Assembly: GCA_037954235.1 (NCBI GenBank) | Contig: JBBMOA010000012.1 | Coordinates: 10,390,144-10,454,143 of the forward strand | Direction: 5' to 3' | Source: Aulostomus chinensis | Taxonomy: Eukaryota > Chordata > Actinopteri > Syngnathiformes > Aulostomidae | Length of the DNA stretch: 64,000 bases | Shown: positions 1 to 12,119 of the stretch, piece by piece | How positions within the stretch are numbered: position 1 is the stretch's first letter | Layout: every line of letters begins with the position of its first letter | The notes under the pieces: generated by a model | The model's database searches: none | Told to the model about the DNA's origin: nothing | The model's input: only the letters and a program-made list of their open reading frames with translations | Program-made: the position numbers and the translations under genes

Positions 1-83
1 TGTATGTTCCCAGCCTGGGCTGGATCTCTTCTGTCTGGTGTGACACACAAGCAAATGCAATGCCCTCTCCTCGTCCCTTCAGT

Positions 84-87
<4 letters not shown>

Positions 88-136
<49 letters not shown>
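88..136. repeat. (CA)n microsatellite
   Basis: Uninterrupted CA tract of about 24 units; followed 45 bp later by a GT tract (181-216), so the two can pair as an inverted repeat. Confidence 0.95.
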
Positions 137-138
<2 letters not shown>

Positions 139-180
139 CTACGGTAGATGAAATGGTGACTTCCTCAAGGGTCAACTCTG

Positions 181-216
181 TGTGTGCGTGCGTGTGTGTG
201 CGTGTGTGTGTGTGTT
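181..216. repeat. (GT)n microsatellite, interrupted
   Basis: TG/CG-interrupted GT tract, inverted partner of the CA tract just upstream. Confidence 0.9.
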
Positions 217-620
217 ATGGGAGCTTTGTTAAACCATCAGTATCTATTTATTTGTCTCTCTCAATTGTTTTATGTGTTCAAACATTCATGCAAACAGTTC
301 AAGACAAACAGTTTCTTAAAAATGACAAACTGTCATGACCCAATTCAAAATCGGCCTTGTGTTTAAAATAATGTGCATAAGTGATCAGTGAATTTGTACA
401 TAAATTAATATTCCTAATTTTTACTGTCAATTCAAACATCAACATATATCTAAATGTCTGACTTTCGACACTTTTCTATGTCAGTAGTAAAACTACTCAA
501 AATGTTAAAGAAAATGAAAATGTCTGCCTCGTCAGAGCCTGATCCTGCATCAGTTGCCTAAAATGACCCCCTCCAGTGAAGGGGTCTTGCCTTCAAAATA
601 AAAGCAGCAGTACTTTTGAC

Positions 621-656
621 ATTATTATTATTATCATTATTATTATTATTATTATT
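621..656. repeat. (ATT)n microsatellite
   Basis: About 12 ATT units with one ATC interruption. Confidence 0.9.
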
Positions 657-1564
657 TTATTTTACGAAGAACTGGTTTAAAGACCCTTATCCCGAAAACT
701 GCTGACGAGAAATCAAGTGATTCTGTTGCTAGCCTGTTGTTAGTAGCTAAGCTAACACCACTCTCATTTGTGCTTGGTAGCGTATGTAATACCACTTACT
801 CTCCTGTTTTTACTAACGTATCATTACCCCCTACTGATATTACATGGAATACGCCGGTCTCATTTGTCATTACTCTCCTGTCATCTTTGCACTCACATCG
901 CTGTGTTGTAGGACCTGCTAGTCTTGTAAGTAGTATTGGTACCCTCTGACCTTACTGATTTTCTGGTTTTGAGTAAGTAATGTTTACATTGAACCTGTAC
1001 TGTATAGGTCAATACATTTTTGAAGCTGAAACACTCCAATATGTTGACCACCAAAATACATTAAAAAAAAAAAGCAATCTTTATTGACCTGTGGGTCACC
1101 GCCCACTCTTTGGGTAAAAGAATTTAAGGCTTGTTTGCAATCCCTGTGTCAGTAAAGTCCGGCAAAAGTATTGTTTTTGTGTTTCACCTAAACTAAAGCA
1201 AATTCAGAGAACGCAAATTTTAAAATTTGTCTTCCAAACTTGATTTGATGTTTAAGATTCAGCTGCTTGCAGCAATGATAAACAGAGGGGAAGATTTGCT
1301 CTTCCCTGCTTCCCTGCTTTCCCTCGGCGTGCTTAGATGTGAAGCAACAGAGGTCTCAGGCTTGGTCTTCAGAAGAACTCCTTTTCTGGATAAATTATTA
1401 GAAAGTAAAAATCACCCCACAGACGTGTGCATCTCTAGGTTTGTCTAAACAAAGATGCAACCACTATTTTAACTATATTATGTCTCTATTCAGCAGGAAT
1501 CAAATCTTATGAAGGGCACTGCAAAAGACTGAAGAAATGTGACACTGAGAAGATCATATTGGAC

Positions 1565-1595
1565 CACACACACACGCGCGCACACGCACACACAC
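1565..1595. repeat. (CA/CG)n microsatellite
   Basis: Alternating CA with several CG interruptions, a Z-DNA-prone composition. Confidence 0.85.
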
Positions 1596-2906
1596 TTGTC
1601 TCAAAGACACAAACAGATTACGTGTGCATGGGTGTGTTTAATATGTTTCACTTCACATGGAGCAGCAGCACAAACCATAACACAGGGCGAGGGCATATTC
1701 TTACGGGAGCTGAGCCAGTGCATCTGACCATGTTGACATTTTGCACACTGACATCAGACGGAAGGATGGTTTGCATCCTCGCTCTCAGTCACATTGTCAC
1801 AGTGGAAAGTGTAAATCGGGGAGCAAACAAGCAGGATTTCTAAAAGATGTTAAAAGGATTCAAATTTAAAAAATGAATTTATATATGAGAGAGTGTGTGT
1901 GTGTGTGAGTGGACTAGGAGAGACCCCGCCTGCGTCATCAAAACCAGATCCCTTTACCGTGTGTTTTTACAGTTTGCTCGTCAGTCTCCTCCAGCCTCGC
2001 CCCAGAGACCTAATGCATCATTTGAGGCTCATACAATTCACTGCTTCCGAAGCCACTGGCTCCTACCAGCCTGATGGAGGCATTTTTCGCCACTTAGAAA
2101 CACGCACTGTGTGTCTGATCCCGTCCTCCTTAATATGTCCTCTATTACTATCAGGCATTTATGCCTGTTTTTTCTACTTCAGTAACCACTGAGCACTGGC
2201 TTCATTAAAACTAATTGAATCGGAAACATGTCTGCCCAAGGAAACATTAACTCTTTCTGTAAAGGAAATTTCCGATTCCCTTCTGTCAATAAGGTCAAAG
2301 GACTGAGTTCATGGGTTCAATACTGATACAAGCTGTGCCCATAAACTTCAGCTGTGAGTACTATCCATCAGATCAGAATGTGTTTGTACTTTCTGGTGAT
2401 TATATGATCATTTGCCAACATTTTCTTCTCTAATTCTATAGTTTTCTGCACAAACCCTTCTCCAACATACTGTCCTATCAATTTCATTGCATTATTAATT
2501 GTTGTGGTTAGCATAATTGAATCGTGGCACAAACGCTAGCATTAATGGATTTTACTGACCACACTTGAAACAATAATTTGATGGCATCCGTCGGAAATCA
2601 ATGTGCAATAACAGAGAGCATACACAGCTGTTTAATCTGAAGTAAATATTTATGAGTGATCTGACGAGGTGTCAAGTTCAGTCAATCTTCTTTGAGAGGA
2701 TCCGTGCGAATGATTAACCTCATTTTATTGGTGCTGTCTGGGCTGGTAATGGCCATTAGAGCTAAGAAGGAGTGAGGCCTTTGATTTTTGGCTCCTCATC
2801 ATTCACAGCTTGTCGCATCCCTTCATCCTTCATACATGGCTGCTGAATTGATTGTCTGTTTAGTCCTATGAATGATAAAGCTGCTCTGGGCCACAGGCTG
2901 AGGGGA

Positions 2907-2928
2907 ACACACACACACACACACACAC
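2907..2928. repeat. Short (CA)n
   Basis: Eleven uninterrupted AC units. Confidence 0.9.
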
Positions 2929-4025
2929 TCTCACACTCCTCTCTTCCATCTATATGCAAGGTGGATTTCCTTTCCTGCCTGGAAATCAGCTTTTTGCATT
3001 ATTTATTGGACAATCATCAGCATTTCAAAATGGTAAATCAAATAGTCACAGTAATCCGACTATAGACAGTCGTATCCAAAGGACCATCATTCAGCTCATT
3101 ATTCATTCATTTTGTTTAGAGCTACAGTCGGCAGGACTCATGAGATTCATAAGTTGTGTAATCAACATGTTTTACTGCAGGCTCGGGGAGCAGCGGGCTT
3201 CACCGCCTGAACAGAGCGGTAGGTAACATGAGAGGAAGCGATGCTGTCCAGGGATTGGATGAATTCTTAAGAGCTGGAGTGTTGCGAAGTGGTAGAAGAC
3301 AGGAGAAATGTCACCACAGTGGGAAACATGAAAGTCAGTTTAAGTTATAAGAAGTAAAATTTCCGTCCTGGTTGGTTTGGCAACACCTGCAGTTACCGTG
3401 GTAACCGCAAGTGGGGTTTAATGCTGACAAACTTCCAGTTTTTCATCTTTTCAGTTAGTAATGTTGGACACCCTCCGTCTGATTTCAGTGTGTGGACACC
3501 GCATGTGAAATTACACAAAGTATGTCGTCTTGCTGGCGGAGGCCACTCAGCTCACTGCGGCTGATTCCAATTTTCCTTTACAATAATCAGATTGATCCAC
3601 AGGTGAAAAAGAAATGTTCTCCATCACATGCAGACATATTTTTGATGAATAATGGTCGATCGTGACCTGCTTTGTGTTTCCTGCGACTGCTCCATGGTAA
3701 AAACCCACCAGGTGTTTCACCAGCGTTGTGCTATGAAAGTGAGCAGCTGCAGAGGGAAAAGTTGTGTTTGTATTCACGACACAGTCAAGGAGAGTTCAGA
3801 CTGCTGTTGAATAAAGTAAGAGTAAGGTTCTATTACATGCTTGGATTGGACTGGATTTGAAGGACAGGCACGTTGATTAACAAATCGAATTTATATGGAC
3901 ATTCTCTTTGTACGGCACGTGCGAAATCTTTTGCTGAGAAATGTAGAATCCAAATCATTTTTGAAGTGCAGCTTGATTTTTATGAATTTATAAAAAGCGT
4001 GGTCGAAAACCGATCTAGCTGATTA

Positions 4026-4040
4026 CCCCCCCCCCCCCCC
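4026..4040. repeat. Poly(C) run of 15
   Basis: Uninterrupted C homopolymer on the plus strand. Confidence 0.95.
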
Positions 4041-6509
4041 GATAACATCTGCAATGAATTAGCGTGATAGTATTTAAATAAAAAGTATCTACCAGTAATT
4101 TAAAATTTGTAATGCCTTTAATTTGAGATAAATTGTTTCCAGGATCTGTCACAGATTTTGCTGTTTAATACCCCTCTTTTATTCTTCAAAGAAATAGTAT
4201 TTTGTCTCCCATCAGTGTCCTGATTTTCCTCAGCAGCATGTAGTTCTCCTCACTGCCGTGTGGACGAGTAGCCGCGGGTGGGTTTTGCATCTTCCATATA
4301 TTTACGTGCGGTCGTAGCTCCTACGTTTGTTCACCTCCAGTGCAGCAGCGGCAATGCTCTCCTCTTCAGATATCTACTGAGTTCTTTTGTCATGCAAAGG
4401 TGAAAGGTCAAGTGTTCCGGCACTGCAGGGATCAGATGAAGCTGCGTGGTTTTGCCTCCCACCGTGGTCACTCATACATCAGAGTAGAACACCAATCTAA
4501 ACAGAACCAGCAAAAAGACGCATTGCTAAAGTACGTCCTTCCTCATATTTTGTTGGAAAACACTTTTGTTCAGAATGCTGCAGTCACGGCCACTACGTCG
4601 CTCCTCTCCTCTCCTCACCTCCACTGAGGGACACGCATCAAATTGCATCATAGAATTTGAAGAAAAGTGAGCAGCAGTGCATGACCCCTGCTCCCCTGAC
4701 TACCTCAGTTCCCCAGTATGTCTACACCAGCATCTAATGGTGGTTGTGTGAAAGTGAAGCAGCACTCAGAGCGGCGGCAGCAGACGTTCACCACCACCTT
4801 TACCTGCTGCTCCAGCTTCGGCACTTTGTTCTGCAGAGAGGAGGCAGGAAAATGATTCTCCTCCCTCTCTCCTAGGCCCTCTTGTGCTGACACACTCACC
4901 CTCTGCTAATGTCAAGTGTGGGGAGGAAATTAAGTAATAGGATCTTAATGAATTTAGTCCTCTATCACATATAATCAGACACTGACAGAAATATTAGCTC
5001 TTACAAGACAGGTTTAAAACTGTACTTTGAGTCAATAGAGAGAACTTGTGATATTGTAATGCACCATTTCAACAGATCTGCTAAATGTCAGCAAACTGGT
5101 TCTGAATGCAATCCCAATTTGCCTTGGAATTAGCACGTGACAATCTAATTATTTAGACAATTCATTGCCTGCTGCTAATATTCCTCAAAAATAAGCTCTC
5201 GCCTTCATCTTGGTGTGATAAATGTGGAATCACTGGATAAATCCCAGACACGCCTCAGAGCCTGGCGTCACCTCTCAGCTCAGAGAAACCAAAGTCAAGG
5301 GTTTGTGACAAGTCTGCGTGTGCAGGCCAATCACTGCAGTTTAGAGAAGTTTGTAAACGACGGTCAGTTGAAGGTGGCAGGCTGGGTTGGGATTCGCACG
5401 AGAGGATATGGGATTAAAATACACTCTTTTTTTTCTTTTTCTTTTTTTTTGCCTGGTGTTACCTGTGGGATTTAAAGATCCGGGAAAGTCAGACAGAGAA
5501 GGTGAAGAACGGAAACATTATATTCAAATACAACACACGAGCTGAGCTGCTCCCATTTATCAAAGCCGGTTCGTTATTCCAACCAGCTTTAAAAAAGTTT
5601 CTGCGTCTTCCGTTTTCACCGGAATTCATTTGACGCCGGGAAGCTGCGCTATGACGCAGCAGGTGTCACATTTTCCCAGGTGTCACCTGCATCTTCATTG
5701 TGATTTGTTCTGATTTGTATCCAAGTTTTAAAGGTAATCTGACTTAAGTCGTCTCAAAGCGGTCTTTTAAATACGTGGTGTCTGATCTGACTTGTTTGAT
5801 CGGCTTTTATAATGGAAAAGAAGCGATTTATAGCGCAGATATTATTTTTGGTAAAATGCAAAAGTGGACATAACATTTGTAATCTTCCATCCACCGAGTG
5901 ACAGGGAAATTCTCTCGAAAGGGGCTGAGATGCGATTTCTCAATGCTGAATTATAAAATTCTCGTCCTTCTCAAAAAGATTACGTGTAATTCGGTCGATA
6001 ACATGTATGATTTAATGCGTTGAAGTCCACGTCTTTATTTGGAAAAGAAAAGAGTATTAAATGCGACTTCTTGGGGGGGGGGGGGATCATTTCTTACCGT
6101 TTAAAAAAACACGCAGGGGATTTTCCGACCAATTAGTTGCGTAATAAAAGTTGAGTTTCGGTGACAAGAGATTTGCTCATAAATGAAATGGATTAATTTC
6201 AAATAAATAAAACGTAAATTTAACCAAAAAAAATCTTGCACATAATTCCAACTCAAAATAAAAGGAGGAGGCCCACCCCACATTCCCATAGCTCCCCTCA
6301 GTCGTTGTAGATTTGGGGAAAATGAAAACTATTTATCACTCCCTCATGTTCTTGCAAACAGGCCTGCAAGCGATCGCCACAATAAACTTTGAGTCAAAAT
6401 CACAAGTTTGACTTTGAAAAAAACAAAACAAAAAAAACAGGTTTGAATCAGAATTTGAGGAAGGAATTAATTTCAGAGAAATTATCTAGCAGGGTCTTGA
6501 TTTAAAAGT

Positions 6510-6536
6510 TTTATTTGTAAACATTAAATATTTATT
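6510..6536 (-). terminator. Poly(A) signals for nr4a2 (two AATAAA)
   Basis: Minus-strand AATAAA hexamers at 6536-6531 and 6515-6510. Just past them, the complement of 6421-6445 is U/GU-rich, a typical downstream element. Another AATAAA (complement of 6032-6037) lies farther out and could be a distal site. Confidence 0.5.
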
Positions 6537-7124
6537 TTTTTTCTCTAAAGGTTTTTTTTTTTCTGAATTGGGCACCAAATGCTTTACAGGAGTACATCAT
6601 GATGTCAAAGATGTGGGCCTGTCACACACTCATGAACTTCTTGATATAACGTGGAGGTAATTTTTTTTGTCCTTTTTTTTTTTTTCCATTTTCCAATGTG
6701 AAATCATATCTACCTAGACGTTTATAAGACATGAAACATAGACAGCGTGCTCAGCATGAACGTGGATGGTTTGAAATCCTTTAAATTGCACCATGCTTTA
6801 GTGTAGCTCTTGGCAATAGAAATAATAAATATATAGAAACGTTTATATTCAACAGCAACAATACTTACAGCACATACAAACAAGGAATGTCTGACAGTTT
6901 TACAAACACCATGGGTCCCTCATTTTCTATACAGATGAGATATTTGTCCACATATGCGTCAAAAGGAGTGCCATAACTACGAATCTGTATCAAATCTAGC
7001 AGACTACATAGTGTCCGATATATATTATATATAGACATCACCTCAGCAAGTGCCTATAAAAGAAAAAAGGGGAGGGGGGGGGGCTAGTACATGCGTTGTC
7101 TTTTCTGGATTCTTTTTTTTTTTA

Positions 7125-7178
7125 GGGAGGAGGAGGAAGAGGAGGGGGGAGGGAAGGCAGAGGAGGGGGGGGGGGGGG
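7125..7178 (+). repeat. Purine tract with long G-runs inside the nr4a2 3' UTR
   Basis: The plus strand is GGA/GGGGGA-rich and ends in a G-run of about 14. In the mRNA this is a long C/U polypyrimidine stretch; in DNA the plus strand could form a G-quadruplex. Confidence 0.8.
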
Positions 7179-7686
7179 TCCTGTCAGAAACACATAGGCA
7201 CGATTCAGAAAAGAAAACAAATTAAATATTTGTTGTTTTTTTTGTCATTATAACAAACTTTGTACACGTTATAAATCGATGCAGAGGAGGCATCACATAA
7301 TCTATCGTAATGTACAGAGTGTGTGCGTGTGTGACCGCGTATATATAAATGGAGTATATTACATCTGCTGAATCAGAGGAGCCGATGGGAAACAAACAGG
7401 AATTGCAAGATCGGATTCAACTGGAGAGGAATTCCCCGGGATGATTCGCTTGTTTGGCACTCAACCAAAAAGGAAAAGGAAAAAAAAAAACCAGAGGAAA
7501 GAAAAAAAAAGGAATTAAAAGGCCTACATGGCAATCAAAACTTCCTGTTAGTCTTTTATGAATCCTTAACTGTTCTAATTTTCTACGGAGCTTGCAAATA
7601 TTCAGCAATAATAATGTTAAAAATCGGCCAAGTCTGACTAAAACAGTCTTTTGGAAGTTCTCTGAGGCCCCGCCACCGAGTCACAC

Positions 7687-10660
7687 TCAGAAAGGTAGAG
7701 TGTCGAGGAAAAGTTTGTCAATTATTGCTGGCGGAGGGACTAGATCTTCTAGTTTTAAGTAAAAGATGCGCTGCAGACCTTGGGTACATAGTGTGCGAAG
7801 TTCAGGGAGCTTTCCCAAGAGTTTTGACAAGTAGTTTGGACGATTCAACCCCCCGCCGTTGAATGTCACTTGATCTTTGAGGCAGTTGACGATCTTGTTT
7901 TGGAGATCCTCCACTCTCTTGGGTTCCTTAAGCCCGTGTCGCTCTGGAATATTAAAAGAAGAAGAAGGGAACAAAAAAAAGAGGCATGAATTATAACCTC
8001 TATTTCACATCGTGGCACCGAGACGCGTAATTATCACCTTTTCCGCACCTGTTACCATCGCCAGCGCTGCGATGCAGGAGAAAGCTGAGATGTCGATGTT
8101 CATGCTCTGCAAGTTGGAAGAAAACTCCACGATAGCGTCCACCCACTCTCCAAATCCACGGACGCACTGTAGCCTGTGTAACACCACTCCATTACAAAAA
8201 ATTAGTTTGCCTTCCACTGGGTTGGACCTGTAATTAATAACGAAACGCCATGAATTACGCTCGGCAATAAATGAGAATTTAAGAGCCTTCTAATTATTAG
8301 GCAGCTAATAAAACCCGAGGCAGTGGAGCCTGAAGGATGGTGCTGATGATAATCTAAAGCTTATTGTTTTATTTAGAGATGAACGCGGCTCACCTGTAAG
8401 CCAGCCGCAGCACGAACAGTTCCAGGAAAGCTGATTCGAAGAGGAGATCCTGATCTTGTTTGGGTAGGTCAGAGAAGCCAGGGATCTTCTCCGCCCAGCC
8501 TCGGATGATCTCCATGGAGCCCGTCAGGAGATCGTAGAACTGCTGGATGTGCTGAGTGTTGTCTCCAGTCATTTGGTAGTCAGGGTTCGCCTGGAACTGG
8601 AATTTAATTTAAACAGCTCCTTAATGAGGTCCTTTAAAATATATAATCCGTGAAATTGCAAATGCCCATTTCCAAGAGAGCTCGGGTGCTTTTTTACTAT
8701 TAAATTCATGTCTTCCTTTTATTAAGTTCTCTATTTCAATTTACTTAGAAAGAAATATGCCGCATTAAAAAAGTCTGACAAAGTTAAGAATCCAACGATG
8801 TATTACAGAAAAGTGTCAAGGTAATAAGTTGCCATCTGACTCATTTAAAAAGGCCATCAAACTTTTCTGTTTTCACTCAAGAGAGTAACACCTTGTTCTT
8901 GGAAGTGTTTTATTTCTCTGGATGCTACTTACTCTGGAGTAGTCCAAAGCTGACATGGAGGGGTTGGAGTCCACATGGGCCCTGACAAGTGCGCTTATGA
9001 GGCTCACGGGTGGCGACGGAGGTGAGGGCTCCTGGGGGCTTTTAGGTTTGGATGGTAGACGTCCTCTTCGACCTTTCAGATTATCCGTTCGTACAACTGC
9101 GTTGGCAGGGAGAAATGACAGGTAAACCATCAGTCAGCGCTCCTGCTGTCCTCGCGTAAAATGTTCAAATATGGATATAATAACTCGCCATCACGCTGTT
9201 ATTGGTTTTTTATCATCAAAATAAAACCGAGTGGACTCAAATTATTGTGACATTAACATACCTTCTCTCACCATTCCGACAACAAGGCACTTCTGGAAAC
9301 GGCAGAACTGGCAACGATTTCTTCGGCGTTTGTCAACAGGACAGTTTTTATTTGCTAAACACACGTATTTTGCGTTTTTCTGGACGGTGCGCTGGAGAGA
9401 AATAACAACATGTGTCACTGCGTTGGCCTTTTGCAGAGCTTTAAAACTGTGGATTTCTGCAATGATGGAAATGGAAAAAAGTAGAATATCTAAACTGTCT
9501 CCTGCTTGGTGCTGGATGCGCCAAAAATCAAATAAAAAAGAGGCAATAAACCGCCAGCAAACACACATGCATTCATTTTGTTGTTCACACCTCTGAGACC
9601 TGCTTTGACGCGTAGTAAATGAATCGTCATGACAGATTTTTACGCAGGTAATTTAAGCTTCAATTGCACGAGTGTTACCATGAGCTAAAAAAAAAAAAAA
9701 AATCAAGAGACGTGGAAATAATAATCAAAGAGCCCGCAGCGCGTGTCCCCTGTAACGACAGAAACTCTGAATCATGTTTAGTCAGCCCACCTTGAAGAAT
9801 CCTTTGCAGCCCTCGCAGGTTCTCACTCCATAGTGCTGACAGGCTGCGTTGTCTCCACACACCGCACACAGACCCTCGTTTGACGGAGATCCTCGGGACG
9901 GGGGCGAGGGCACTTGGCTGTCCACTAGCTGGTGCCCGTGGCCGAGCTGCAGGGAGTGAGGAAAGGCCAGACCAGCCTGCTTCCTGATAGCGCTGGGAAC
10001 CGCGAAACTCTGGCCGTCCAGGCCCCGGTGCGCGCCCGGGTTGTCGTGGTTCATGGAGACATGCAGCGGCCCGTCGAACCGCATCTGGCAGCTGGAAACA
10101 GGAGTGCCAGGCGGGGACTGCTTGAAGGAGAAGAGGGAAAGCCGGGACACTGGATTCTTGCGCTGGTCTATCATATGAGACGTGGCGGCAACATAGTTCT
10201 GGTGAAAACTGTGGAGGGAGCCAGGGTCCTCCCACATGTGATTAGGCTGAACCTGGAAGTTTGGCGTGCTCGGGGCGTGTGGCGAGGACGGTTTGAAGTA
10301 CATAGGCCCCGAGTGAGCCATCATTTCTTCTGACTGAGGAGGCAGGTGACTCTGTTGGTGGTAACTGTGCATCTGCACGTCCTCCACCTTGATCGAGGTC
10401 TGCTCTCCAGAGTGGGGCATCTGATACAGACAGGGCGGTTTAACGTCGTAACTGGTGTTGTAGTTGTCCATGAATGTACTGAAACTCGGGAGAGAAGTAG
10501 TAGCTGTGATCTCAGTGTTGGTCAAGTCCATGCTAAACTTCACAAACTCGGGCGTTAAGAAGTCGCAGCTGTATTCTCCTGCGGTGTGGTAGCTGTAGCT
10601 CTGGGAGGCAGGACTCGCTCCTTGAGGTGATGATCCATACTGAGCCTGGACGCAGGGCAT
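7687..10660 (-). CDS. nr4a2: Nuclear receptor subfamily 4 group A member 2 (Nurr1), six coding exons
   Basis: Orphan nuclear receptor that acts in the nucleus as monomer, homodimer or RXR heterodimer on NBRE/NurRE sites; known for immediate-early induction and dopamine-neuron identity. Coding exons (minus strand): 10660-9791, 9391-9262, 9096-8933, 8596-8394, 8227-8049, 7943-7687, all with AG/GT borders and consistent phase, summing to 1803 nt (600 residues plus TGA; the human protein is 598). The N-terminus MPCVQAQYGSSPQG is the NR4A2 hallmark. Residues 265-325 form two C4 zinc fingers (Cys 265/268/282/285 and 301/307/317/320) with P-box CEGCK at 282-286, followed by an Arg-rich extension containing GRRGRLPSKPK. 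The ligand-binding domain runs to the C-terminal AF-2 helix ending FLDTLPF; the family is known to lack an open ligand pocket. Introns are 105-399 bp. The start is set by family alignment; after splicing, an in-frame TGA lies two codons upstream, so no N-terminal extension. No frameshift or missing key residue was seen. Whether this is the a or b teleost copy cannot be told here. Confidence 0.97.
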
Positions 10661-11365
10661 GGCTGCAAACCACAGTCACAAATATCAGACTTGAACAATA
10701 TATGTATAATTTTTTTTTTTAAAAGCGTTTTATATTTGTAAAGAATGTTGCATATTTTACCTCAAGTCTTCTGACAGTGTTTCGGTGACACTTGAAATAA
10801 GTAATGTCAGGAGATGTTTGGTCGTTCAAGAAGGTGCCTGTATTCTGGATCTTCCCCTGATAAAACACAGAACTTTGACATTTAATAGATCATAAAACAA
10901 AGATATTTCTTTTTTTTAATCTAATAAAAAAGTCACCTTGCAATTTGCGAACAAGCATTTCTTAAATTGCGCACGGCGTTTTTGCAGGAGCTCATAAAAA
11001 AAACGTTTAATTGTTCAGCACAAAATAGGAACACAGTCCGTACAAATTAAAGTTTGTAAATCACAACTTGCTCTCTTTGCTTTTGCCTCAATCAAATTAG
11101 AGAACGAACAAAGTCACTCTGCGCGCACTTGTGCTCAGGTTCAGAAAGCAGGAAACGTTCCTCCGACCTGCAGAGCTGAACTCTCAGCCAGACTTCAGAT
11201 TCACTTAAACAATGAAAATAAAAACAAAAAGAGTTTAGGCTGTCAGGAGTAGAAAGCGCTTTACACTCATTTCTGCCGCAGAGACTCAGACAAGGGGAAT
11301 CTTACCTCTTTCACATCCGGCTCTTGGCTTTCAATCCATGCGATAAGCATGCAGGTGGGATTCAT
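10555..11365 (-). promoter_or_regulatory. Upstream ORF 2 (87 codons, spliced), overlapping the nr4a2 start out of frame
   Basis: Begins at the ATG whose A is 11365 and reads 20 codons to the exon-1 donor (11306), 32 codons with no stop through exon 2 (10856-10761), then 35 codons into exon 3 (from 10662) and stops at TAA ending at 10555. It crosses the nr4a2 ATG (10660-10658) in another frame, so ribosomes translating it would bypass the receptor start. An ORF open across two 5' exons that are both multiples of three from this ATG is notable. It depends on the splice sites being as predicted, and conservation of the peptide is untested. Confidence 0.5.
10761..10856 (-). other. nr4a2: nr4a2 non-coding exon 2 (5' UTR)
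   Basis: On the minus strand a 96-nt block has an acceptor (TTTTATCAG before 10856) and a donor (GAG|GTAAAA after 10761), in the position of the second untranslated exon of NR4A2. The next acceptor (TTTGCAG before 10662) leaves CC directly before the ATG. The block contains no stop in the frame of the upstream ORF that begins in exon 1. Splicing is inferred from the dinucleotides and known gene architecture, not from transcript data. Confidence 0.7.
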
Positions 11366-11420
11366 CAAATTCGGTAAAAGCTCCAAATCATGAGCGTCGG
11401 TACCCAACTCTCTATCAGGC
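11306..11420 (-). other. nr4a2: nr4a2 non-coding exon 1 (5' UTR), 5' end approximate
   Basis: On the minus strand the sequence ends at a strong donor (AAAGAG|GTAAGAT at 11306/11305), about 450 bp upstream of the exon-2 acceptor. Several ATGs occur in this exon (first bases at 11391, 11365 and 11350), none in frame with the receptor after splicing. The transcription start is not determined: no TATA box is evident, and the upstream end given here is only nominal. Confidence 0.6.
11365..11391 (-). promoter_or_regulatory. Upstream ORF 1 in nr4a2 5' UTR (8 codons)
   Basis: ATG ATT TGG AGC TTT TAC CGA ATT TGA reads MIWSFYRI and stops. The final A of its TGA is the A of the next ATG (TGATG), a one-base stop/start overlap typical of termination-reinitiation arrangements. 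Translation is inferred only. Confidence 0.5.
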
Positions 11421-11600
11421 AGCTAAAAGCGTGTGACTCCGCGCACTGACAGCGACACCAGCTTCGACTACCCAGTCTGGCCAATGTGGCTTTGTTTATG
11501 TGAGCTCTGGATACCGTGGCCCACGTGTTTCACTGCGCTACGTCATCGGCGTCGACAGCTACACGGACCAATCCGCTTGGGAGCTTTCTCCAGCCCCAAT
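11421..11600 (-). promoter_or_regulatory. nr4a2: nr4a2 proximal promoter region
   Basis: Directly upstream of exon 1 lie two CCAAT pentamers (11481-11485 and 11568-11572 as read on the plus strand), an E-box CACGTG (11522-11527) and a CRE-like core TGACGTA on the minus strand (11545-11539). NR4A genes are established CREB-responsive immediate-early genes, so a CRE close to the start fits. No TATA box was recognised. Motif calls are by eye. Confidence 0.55.
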
Positions 11601-11942
11601 TCTTCTGGTGAGTATGTTTGTCTTGTGGTATGTGATCTGTGTTGCTTCCCACATGGACATTAGCAGAGATGTAGCGGAGGGAAGCTAAACTCACTTGTGT
11701 GTGCGTAAGACCTAAAGTCAGGCGCGTGTCAAGGCTGATGCCTGGAATGCGTGGTGTCGATCAGGTGTCGATGACGCTGTTCGATCTGATCAGGGAGGCA
11801 CTTTTCCGCTGGAGTTGTTGCTACTTGACAGGACTGTTATTGTGCGTCATCTACAACTCCAGGTGCATGTTTGCACCTCAGAACGATCTCTGCGGCGTGA
11901 TTGTTGTTACTTTAGAGCGCACTTGGTCACGTCTTGGCACAG

Positions 11943-11950
11943 TTACGTCA
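11943..11950. promoter_or_regulatory. CRE-like octamer TTACGTCA
   Basis: One base off the palindromic CRE TGACGTCA, about 550 bp upstream of nr4a2 exon 1. With the CRE core in the proximal promoter it would give two CREB/ATF-type sites. Function is inferred. Confidence 0.4.
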
Positions 11951-12118
11951 TTAGGGGGTCTCGGGCACCCAACACTGAAGTATGAAACAGGCCTAATGAA
12001 GCGGGGGTCAATATTATTCTTGGTTATCGTCTGACAGGATTTCTGTATTTCAATTGTGTTCCAAATTTAGATCTCAGATGGGGTGGGGGTGTGCACGGTG
12101 GGCTGTCTATTCATAGAG

Positions 12119-12119
<1 letters not shown>

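Larger units (their letters stand above)
217..6484. other. Gene-free flank downstream of nr4a2
   Basis: No family-recognisable ORF on either strand. It contains the microsatellites listed, short A/T runs and unique AT-rich DNA. Open frames here are under 100 codons and unlike known proteins. Confidence 0.6.
6485..7686 (-). other. nr4a2: nr4a2 3' UTR (about 1.2 kb, 3' end approximate)
   Basis: Follows the TGA at 7689-7687. Read on the minus strand it is AU-rich with many UAUUUA-type stretches and U-runs, as expected for an unstable immediate-early transcript, plus a C/U-rich tract (complement of the G-run region 7125-7178). Its length is similar to the human 3' UTR. The end is placed by the two poly(A) hexamers near 6510-6536 and the U/GU-rich stretch just beyond them. 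Confidence 0.6.

Noticed and set aside
9675..10235. 186-codon minus-strand open frame and other frames overlapping nr4a2 exon 3
   Set aside because: Shadow of the GC-rich receptor exon and its following intron; the NR4A2 frame is certain. Only the start-proximal part matters, as the end of uORF2.
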